From positions 536,413 through 600,412 of the forward strand of contig CAWIGC010000038.1 in assembly GCA_963835555.1 (NCBI GenBank): a stretch of 64,000 bases of DNA, in the 5' to 3' direction. The notes under the pieces were generated by a model, which saw nothing but the letters and a program-made list of their open reading frames with translations, was not told the DNA's origin and did no database searches. This DNA is from Sulfopaludibacter sp963835555. Its GTDB lineage: Bacteria; Acidobacteriota; Terriglobia; Bryobacterales; Bryobacteraceae. This document shows positions 57,201-64,000 of this stretch, piece by piece (position 1 is the stretch's first letter; each line of letters starts with the position of its first letter). The position numbers and the translations under genes were made by a program.

Positions 57201-59148
57201 GCTGGATGCACTGCTAAGAGGTCTCTGGTACACGACCGATGATCTCTCCCATCTGGAAAAGCTGCGCCGCGTCTACGATGCTTATGCGTTGGTCAAGACC
57301 TGCGGCACTTCGGCGGCAACACTGATTGCGGCAATGGACAACGACCCCACGCCGGAGACCGTCACTGCCCTGCAAGCGGCCCTGCGGGCGAAATACGCCG
57401 AAGCCGACTGGCTGGCCGTGATCAAGCCGATCAACGATACGATGCGAGCCAAGCAGCGCGACGCACTGGTTGCCTACATCCTTCAGCAACTCGGCGACCA
57501 AGCCCAAACAGCCCACATCAACACGCCGGACAAGCTGTTTGAACTCCTCCTCATGGATGTCGCGATGGAGCCTTGCATGGCGACGTCGCGGATCCGGCAT
57601 GCCCTGTCGTCGGTCCAGCTCTTTATCGAGCGCTGCGTTCGTAACCTGGAGCCGGATGTCTCTCCGGCCGACATCGACGCCAAGCAGTGGCAATGGATGA
57701 AGCGCTACCGCGTCTGGCAGGCCAACCGAGAGGTTTTCCTCTGGCCGGAAAACTGGTTGGACCCGGAACTGCGTGAAGACCAGTCGCCCTTCTTCAAGGA
57801 GGCGATGAGTGAGCTGCTGCAGAGCGACATCACTGACGATGCCGCACAATCCGCTTTCCTCAACTACCTGACGAAGCTGGACGAAGTCGCCAAGCTTGAG
57901 CCGTGCGGACTTTATACCGCTGCGGAAATCCCTGTGGCACATTCGTACGTGGTCGCCCGTACGACTCGCGCACAACGCAAGTATTACTTCCGTCATCGTG
58001 AGGCCAATACGTGGACGCCATGGCAACAGATCAAGCTCGACATCGAAGACGTGCCTATTATCCCATTCGTGTGGAAAGACCGCCTGTTCTTATTCTGGCT
58101 GAAGTTTGTGCAACAGGCAGCGGTCAATCCAGAAAAGCCACAGCCAGATCCTAATGACACCCCTCTCGTCAATCTAAACTTCTCGCAGATCCAATCTAAA
58201 GCATACGATTTCGCTCAGACATCTGCAGCGACAGCAAATCCAGTGAGGCCTCAAGCAATCCTCTGCTGGAGCGAGTACTACAACGGCGAGTGGCAGTCGA
58301 CCAAAACATCGGACCCCAATCTGCCGACCTCGATTGGGAGCTTTCCCTTAACTGCGACCTTTCCCTTAACTGAGTTATGGAAGTTTGTTCGGGCGATCAC
58401 GCCTCTATTCGCTGGAATGCTCGAAAGCTTATCACATGATACGATTATTATTGAATTTGCAATCAACAATGACATATACCAGTTTCTATATAATGAATAT
58501 TCTGCGTTCCAAGCAGATATGTTCGGCCATAATTTCGCTGAGGGTATATCCGCCTTCACACTCGATGACACGAATAGCCTACCCATCCGTGCCGAGGATT
58601 ACGCTCCTCAGACTTGGGATCACGGCAATGGCTATCAACGAAGCTTTGAATATACGTGGCCGCTAAAAAACACGGGAGAACCACGTATTCTCAGAATTGT
58701 GAAAAGTGGACCCAATTTCTCTCGACGTTTGGATGATATCCTAATGACCGACAATCGGTTTCGAATCATCGAACCCCAACCTTCCCTAAACACGTGGTAT
58801 ACACCTTTCTTCTTCTTGGACAACCGAAATGTCTTTTATGTCACGGCGAGTTGGAATTGGGTGATGATCCCGGATTATTATTATGGGGTTCTTCACCAGG
58901 TAGCGAGCCCGGCCAAGACCGTGATGATCACGCCTTTGATGACCCAATCGATGACGATGGTCCGAGGCGGAGGTAGCCTCGTCACTTCAAGGCACCTCAG
59001 CCGCAGCGAACCCGTCAACATCCAGCGCTTCATCGCTGGAAACGCATACATTCGTGTCGCCCCTAGCATGGGATCCACTGTCCCGTACGGCGGGCGACAG
59101 ATCGACCTGAGCGGAAGTCTCTCCAGTGGCCAACGCTTGCAACCGTAA
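51300..59148 (+). CDS. Tc-toxin subunit A-like protein, N-terminal and central part (many frameshifts)
   Basis: ATG 51300 follows GAGGAGGA. Domains in order: two transthyretin/carboxypeptidase-regulatory-like sandwiches (KLQINGTIIDSNTRQGLEGL; YTVTGTVTSSTSPGVGGLRV), then an alpha-helical region with the VRP1/TcA signature YPTLEDLFGSMDYCPCDECR and SILSPAAYLVDLLHF at about 53362-53460. An inserted element (54861-55139), a duplicated module (55602-56200) and a PA14-like segment (about 56430-56880) come next. Then the ABC-toxin N-terminal/neuraminidase-like region: SSVQLFIERCVRNLEPDVSP, WMKRYRVWQANREVFLWPEN, RTTRAQRKYYFRHREANTW. Frame breaks occur near 51475, 52170, 53062, 53870, 53970, 54230, 54420, 54795 and 56750. 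Tc A subunits form the pentameric receptor-binding translocation channel of insecticidal ABC toxins. Activity in this organism is unknown. Confidence 0.8.
54861..55139 (+). mobile_element. MITE-like coding element, copy 1, inside the TcA gene
   Basis: The left arm at 54861-54883 has the same core ACGATTGATGT as copy 2, and the right arm carries its reverse complement at 55128-55138. The interior codes in the toxin frame: SVNDVNSIPTEGKNLIIVAN, then DVLHFRAFTADGKRVVDTDD, ending VISAVTSIV. Two compensating indels lie near 55045 and 55110. The insert is flanked by a 29-bp direct repeat (54834-54862 and 55140-55168, one mismatch). Removing the element plus one repeat restores the toxin sequence TEFTQITTALGFDAST. 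The outer 11 bp of the right arm diverge from copy 2, so this end is imperfect. Confidence 0.7.
55602..56200 (+). repeat. tandem duplication of a ~100-codon module within TcA
   Basis: Unit A 55602-55904 (101 codons) and unit B 55905-56200 (about 99 codons) are nearly identical over their last 250 bp. Both encode RLSYDDLRKQLIYTGVLDAT, DQSLQTALDALSNANHKLVD and PFFTTYPELLPLY. They differ mainly at the start (KTTVTYSNPVGQPTLAQP versus TTSVAYANSQPTLAQP). The duplication is in frame. Confidence 0.9.
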
Positions 59149-59166
59149 CCTCCAGGGAGAAGTACG

Positions 59167-62100
59167 ATGACAGCGATTCTGAGGGAAACAAGTGGGTTTC
59201 ACCATGCTGTCGACGCGAGCCAAGTCAGGAAACTCGGCTGGGATGAGGTCGTTCAAGATCTGTACACATTTGACAATTTTTTCCATCCTTTCGTTAGCGA
59301 ACTGATCAGTCAGCTCAACCAAACGTCTGTCGCCGGGCTGCTCGATCCAACTTTTCTTCAAACTCTGCACACGCCTTTTTCGGAGAAAGATTACAAACTG
59401 TTGAACAGCGAAAGGGTCCAGTCGACATTAGCCGAGAAGACGATCGACGTTACGCCTGGCGGCCCATACGCCAATTACAACTGGGAGCTTCTCTACCATA
59501 TCCCCATCGCTGTCGCGGTACATCTGAGCAAGACCCAGCGCTTCGCCGAGGCGCAGAAGTGGTTTCACTACGTCTTCGATCCGACCACCACAGATACTAC
59601 AGACATTGAGATCCATCCAACTAAGCGTTATTGGAGGTTCCTGGGGTTTCGACAAGATACGCCTGTGCAAAACATCAACGTGTTACTGACGCTCCTCAGC
59701 ACGCCGGACAGTGAGCTACCTTCTGACCAGATCCCGATCAATCCAGATGACCAGAAACAGGTAAAACAATGGGTTCTGGTTAGCTATGAGCAAATCCAAC
59801 AGAATCCCTTCAAGCCGCATCTCGTCGCTAGTGCCCGGCCATTAGCCTACCAGTACTATGTCGTCATGAAGTACCTGGACAACCTGATCGCCTGGGGCGA
59901 CAGCCTGTTTCTCCAGGACACGATCGAGACCATCAACGAAGCGACGTTGTGCTATGTGCTGGCGGCCAACCTTCTCGGCCCGCGCCCCCGCGCCTGCCGC
60001 CGCGGGGAACGGTGGCTCGGAAAAACTTCAAGCAACTGAGGGGGTTTGACCTACGATTGATGTCTTGGGGAGATGGCACCGGGGTGCCGACCTCGGGGAG
60101 CAATCTGGTCATCGTCGGCACCGACAACAAGAACCTGCTCCACATCCGGATCTACGACGACGCCGGGAACCGTGTCACGGACACGGACGAAACGAAGCTA
60201 CCGGCGGCACAGGCCGCGGCGATCGCGACCCTGAAGCAGCAACTCCCGGGCTTGTTGCCCCCTCACGTACTGACCTACGCCGAGAAGGCGCAGGTGTTCG
60301 GAGAGGCGACATCAATCGTCGGTCAGACCCAACTGAGGATGAGCGACCCGATGGGCAACGCATTGGTCGAGCTCGAAGGCCAGTTCCCATTCAATTTCAC
60401 CGATTCCCCCACGCAGGATCCCTCAGGAAAAGGGCCGTTGTTCGGAATCGGACGGACCCTTTATTTCTGCATTCCGCCCAATGCGAAGCTGTTGAACTAC
60501 TGGGACACGGTCGCCGACCGGCTGTTCAAAATCCGTCACTGCCAGAATATTCAGGGCGTTGCCCGACAGTTGCCTCTCTTCGATCCGCCGATTGACCCCG
60601 GAATGCTGGTCAAAGCGGCGGCGGCCGGGATCGATGTCGGGAGCATCGTCAGCGGATTGAACCAACCGCTCGGTCCCGTGCGCTCGCCGATGATGATCCA
60701 GAAAGCGCTGGAACTCTGCGCCGAAGTTCGTTCGCTCGGCAACGCGTTGCTCTCAGCGTGGGAAAAAGGCGACGCTGAAAAATTGGCATCGATGCGACAA
60801 GGCCATGAGCTGGCCCTTCACAAAGCCACGCAAGACACCCGGTTCCTGCAGTGGAAACAGGCGGAAGAGGCGACGAATGCGCTGCTGAAGACGCGAGCAA
60901 CCGCACTCGAACGCTATCAGTTATTACCTGAGGCTATTGGGGCTAACGCCCGATCCCTCCACCGTTCCAGATACTTTCACCCTGGATCGCCGGAAGCTGA
61001 CAGAGGAAAACTTTGATGACACGTACAGCGCGCTGGTCAGCACCTACGACCGCTCGATCCCACTTCAGGATTACCCGCGGCTACGCCTTGCGGGAACCAC
61101 GTCGCCCTCGAGTTGGGCCGGTGTCTCAGGTACCGGTCGGCTGTACCTGAACGTCAACGAGGACGCCGAGCTCAACTGGCTTATGCCCCAAGCCTCTATG
61201 TTGCGAACGGCATCCATAACTCCGGTAGAATGGGCCGGTGTGCTCGTGTGGCTCCCGGATGTATACGCGGACTTACAGCCTTTGGGATTGGGGGAACACA
61301 CAAAAGTCTTCGGCGGCGACCGTGTAGCGGCCAGTCTCAATTCGGTCGCCGAGGTCCTTCGAACAATGTCCGCATCGGTCCAAGACCAGGCTGGAATGGC
61401 AGGGCGCACGGCGTCGTACGAGCGCCGCGCCGACGAGTGGATGTTGCAGGCTAACCTCGCTGCCCGTGAGCTGATGCAAATTGGCAGGCAGATCATCGGC
61501 TCGTTGATCGCCGAGCAGGTCGCCAATCACGAGTATGAGCTGGCGAAGACGCAGGTCGAGCAATCGCAGGCCGTGGAGGACTTCCTGGAAGATAAGTTCA
61601 CGAACGTGGACTTCTACATCTGGATGCAGGGCGAGGTGTCACGACTGTACTACCAGTACTACCGGTTCGCGGTCGAGATCGCGCAAAGCCGAGCAGACGA
61701 TGAAACGAGAGTTGATGCGGCCGGAACTCGATGCCACCAGCTTCGTCCAGTACAATTACTGGGATACGGGTCGTCAGGGGCTGCTCTCCGGTGAGGCCCT
61801 CTATCTCGACGTCAAGCGGATGGAGATGGCCTACCATGACAATAACAAGCGCGAGTTGGAGCTGACGCGCCATGTCTCCTTGCGCAGCTCGATCCGCTCG
61901 CCTTGCTCAGTTTGAAAGTTACCGGTTCTTGCACGGTCACAATCCCCGAATGGCTGTATGACCTCGACTGCCCCGGACATTACATGCGCCGGATCAAGAC
62001 CGTCAGCGTCTCGGTGCCGTCGGTGGTCGGCCCCTATACCAGCCTCAACTGCACGCTTGCGTTGCAGCGGAGCACCTTGCGCGTCTCCCCGCTCCTCGAG

Positions 62101-62781
62101 AACGGAACCTATGCGCGGAAAGAGTCCGAACAGGACGATCGCTTCGTGGATTACTTCGGTTCGATTGAATCCGTCGTGACCAGCAGCGGCAACAACGACA
62201 GCGGGATGTTCGAGACCAACCTGCGCGACGAGCGTTTCTTGCCGTTCGAAGGGGCAGGCGCGATCAGTACCTGGAGCCTGGAACTACCCGGAAATCTACG
62301 GCAGTTCGATTACATGACCATCTCGGATGTCATCCTGCACGTTCGCTACACGGCACGCCAGGGCGGCACGGAACTGGGCGGCAAGGCGATCAAGGAGATG
62401 CGAGACCTCATCCTGTCGGACGCGACGCAGTCCGGCTTCGCCCTGCTCTTCTCGCTGCAACATGATTTCCCGAGCGAGTGGGCTTCTTTCGTCAAGGGCA
62501 CCGCGGACTTCTCGGCCCCGCTACGCAAGGACCACTTCCCGTACCTCGTACAGGGCCAGACATTGAACATCGACACGCCGCTCGTACTCTGCACCGCGAG
62601 CGGCGATAAGTTGAACACAAATTCGGTTGAGGTGGACGAGACCTCAATCAATCTCGACGACCTTAACGGGGCGAAGGGCTACACCACGTTCTCGCTCAAG
62701 CGCGACCTGCTGAAGCCCGAAGCCGCGTCGTTTTTTCTGCTGATTCGGTACTCAGTAGTTCCAAGTGCCCGGTTTAGCTGA
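59167..62781 (+). CDS. Tc-toxin subunit A-like protein, C-terminal part with TcB-binding domain (frameshifted)
   Basis: ATG 59167 has GGGAGAAG five bases upstream and stays in the same frame as the part ending at TAA 59146-59148. It may be a genuine separate subunit or a continuation broken by one stop. Recognised stretches: TFDNFFHPFVSELISQLNQT, WELLYHIPIAVAVHLSKTQR, FAEAQKWFHYVFDPTTTDTT, MGNALVELEGQFPFNF, and the C-terminal TcB-binding region GALVELEG...IPEWLYDLDCPGHYMRRIK, then SVPSVVGPYTSLNCTLALQR and DERFLPFEGAGAISTWSLEL. Breaks lie near 59985, 60930, 61690 and 61890. A second inserted element occupies 60042-60330. The last eight residues derive from adjacent insertion-sequence DNA. Confidence 0.78.
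60042..60330 (+). mobile_element. MITE-like coding element, copy 2, with 8-bp target duplication
   Basis: 289 bp. The 23-bp terminal inverted repeats at 60042-60064 and 60308-60330 match at 21 of 23 positions. A perfect 8-bp target duplication AACTGAGG lies at 60034-60041 and 60331-60338. Element plus duplication is 297 bp, exactly 99 codons. The toxin frame reads straight through (FDLRLMSWGDGTGVPTSGSN, NLLHIRIYDDAGNRVTDTDE, ending ATSIVG). Deleting the element and one duplication restores KNFKQLRMSDPMGNALVELE. No transposase is encoded, so mobilisation would need one in trans. Confidence 0.88.
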
Positions 62782-62840
62782 CGAGGTCGGATCTGGTGGA
62801 CACAGGCTCCCGCCCTATAATGACTTATGGGGAACCCACC

Positions 62841-63395
62841 ATGAGAGGAGGGAGCCATGCGCCAAAGAATTTTACCCTCACCGCCCCGCAGGTCCACCGC
62901 TGCGCCGCCGTCGTCCTCCAGGACCATTTGAAACTCGGCGACCACGGACCCAAGTGCCGGGCCAGTTTGCTGTTCACCCTGTTGCTTTACGCGGCCGCTC
63001 GGATTACTTCGCTCTCCGATGCCTGCAAGACCCTGCGCGACGCCCCCTCCGACGAGGCCCGCGCCTTGGCCCTCATCGCCACCTTGCCCGATTTTGCCGA
63101 ATTGCAGCGCCGACTCAACGCCGCCTTGGCCGGCAACTTGCCCAGGACCTTGCGTCGCAGCCCGCAGCGCATGGCCGCCGATCTGGTCCTGATCCCCTAT
63201 CATGGCCAGCCGCAGCACGACCCCGACGAGATCTACCGCTCCGAGGCCAAGAGCGGGACCAGCCACTTCCACGCCTACGCCACGCTCTACGTCATCCGCA
63301 ACGGTTGGCCGCATCGGACGTGGGGTTCGCCTTCGTCGCCGATTTCGCGTCATCCGCTCGACCAGCGCGCAGACCGACAGCACTGCCCAAAATGA
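62841..63395 (+). pseudogene. truncated transposase (ISH3-like)
   Basis: From ATG 62841 the frame encodes a transposase N-terminal half: FTLTAPQVHRCAAVVLQDHL, FTLLLYAAARITSLSDACKT, DLVLIPYHGQPQHDPDEIYR, SEAKSGTSHFHAYATLYVIR. The pattern DLxLIPYHG...KSGTxHFHAYAT is that of ISH3-type transposases, with the first catalytic Asp in it. Homology stops abruptly near 63300 after YVIRNG; the frame then runs through unrelated sequence to 63395. The C-terminal half is missing, so this is an incomplete insertion sequence. It lies directly behind the TcA stop. Confidence 0.7.
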
Positions 63396-63608
63396 CGCCG
63401 ATCACCGCAACCACGCGAGTCTCCCTTCGCAAACAGCTCATCATGACTCTCCCGCGGTCCCGCACGGACCGCTGACGATCAACACCGATGGAGGCAAGAG
63501 GCGTATCCACGACGGACAACCGTCGTCTCGTTCCTCACGGTGACATTCGCCGGGTGGGCGATTTTATCAAGCAGGGCGCCCGGAGATCATCTCCCGTGCA
63601 CTTTCGAG
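63300..63608. other. unassigned junction segment
   Basis: Between the broken transposase and the GHMP kinase gene no coding region was recognised on either strand. A minus-strand open frame (63292-63519) has a signal-like stretch but crosses the transposase junction and has no recognisable product. Probably the scar of one or more insertion events. Confidence 0.4.
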
Positions 63609-64000
63609 CTACTCCGCTTTCCAGACCTGAAGGCCGGTGGTATCGATCAGCGCGGGCAGGACGGTCATGCCAAGCTCTTGGGCCACCCGGCCGACCCGGT
63701 GGGCGCGGTTCCGATCGGCCAGGATTGTGACGGTACCACCAACGCCGGCCCCATTCGCCTTGAAACCCAGAGCACCGACGCGGAAGGCGGCGTCATGAAG
63801 GGCCTCGATCTCGGGAGTCGTGATGTCCGTATGGAGTCGTTTCTGGGCGCTCCAGTTGGCGTTCATCGCGGCACCGAAGGCGTTGAAGTCGCCGGCCAGG
63901 AGCGCCTCTTTGCCCGCGACGGCCGACTCCGCAAGCGTGTCGAAGTCGTCGCGGTGCTGATCTGCCTCGGCATTCACCTTCTGGTGCATCCCGCTCGAAA
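63609..64000 (-). CDS. GHMP-family kinase, C-terminal part (runs off right edge)
   Basis: The frame is open to the window edge. The C-terminal GHMP domain shows IEALHDAAFRVGALGFKANG, then AGVGGTVTILADRNRAHRVG. The usual GAGGGG loop reads GAGVGG. The preceding helix HTDITTPEIEALHDAAF and a length of at least 130 residues suit the C-terminal half of a sugar or mevalonate-type kinase (galactokinase, heptose kinase or mevalonate kinase). The ATP-binding PxxxGLSSS motif lies outside the window, so substrate cannot be assigned. Confidence 0.7.
   Translation of the reverse strand, partial: SSGMHQKVNAEADQHRDDFDTLAESAVAGKEALLAGDFNAFGAAMNANWSAQKRLHTDITTPEIEALHDAAFRVGALGFKANGAGVGGTVTILADRNRAHRVGRVAQELGMTVLPALIDTTGLQVWKAE

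Noticed and set aside
63292..63519. Minus-strand open frame with a signal-like start
   Set aside because: It spans the transposase breakpoint, so part of it is the reverse of transposase sequence.
1..64000. CRISPR arrays, rRNA and tRNA genes
   Set aside because: No regularly spaced repeats and no cloverleaf-like or rRNA-like stretches were seen in the intergenic regions.

Overview
GC-rich bacterial chromosome fragment with dense, short-spaced genes on both strands. The gene content (Lhr, Gfo/Idh with Tat signal, DUF362 protein, many two-component hybrids, sigma-54 regulators, SIMPL and RHS proteins, dispersed CTCCGCG repeats) suggests an Acidobacteriota genome of the Solibacter/Bryobacter type. 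This is inference from content; the window has no rRNA or tRNA gene to confirm it. Many genes carry one or several single-base indels that split an otherwise conserved product. The clusters lie at 1-0.8, 17-24.8, 26.5-31.6 and 46-63 kb. The pattern looks more like residual assembly error than decay, except in the 46-49 kb remnants.

Layout: 1-6.2 kb holds the recJ 3' end, a PLP threonine/serine dehydratase, a tandem pair of duplicated SIMPL-domain genes and typA/bipA. 6.4-10 kb holds a small membrane protein and a YbbAP-like ABC exporter. 10.2-15.8 kb holds a stand-alone transposase-type HTH protein, the methylmalonyl-CoA mutase large subunit, a GT4 glycosyltransferase, a PspF-like sigma-54 activator and RlpA. 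15.8-20 kb is an operon behind a good sigma-70 promoter: CoA-transferase, ferredoxin, and 2-oxoacid:ferredoxin oxidoreductase alpha and fused beta-gamma. 20-27.5 kb holds a VIT/Ccc1 transporter, a secreted-protein/DUF362/FRG cluster, an aldo/keto reductase, a 3D-domain protein, a long inverted repeat and an esterase. 27.5-35.5 kb holds Lhr helicase, a cytochrome c, a Gfo/Idh oxidoreductase, small proteins and a CDF metal exporter. 35.5-46 kb is regulation-rich: a hybrid histidine kinase with an ethylene-receptor-type sensor, SppA, an NtrC-type regulator, RmuC, a response regulator and a giant HK-REC-HK hybrid.

46-64 kb is accessory DNA: an eroded phosphatase-family pseudogene, an RHS/TcC-like toxin remnant, an IS transposase, then an 11.5 kb gene for a Tc-toxin A-subunit homologue. 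The A gene carries N-terminal beta-sandwich domains, a PA14-like segment, a tandem duplication, and two copies of a ~0.28 kb element with terminal inverted repeats whose insertion keeps the toxin frame open. A truncated second transposase and the end of a GHMP kinase gene close the window.

The most notable items are the protein-coding, MITE-like elements inside the toxin gene (one with a perfect 8-bp target duplication) and the bacterial kinase that keeps all seven ethylene-binding residues at plant spacing.
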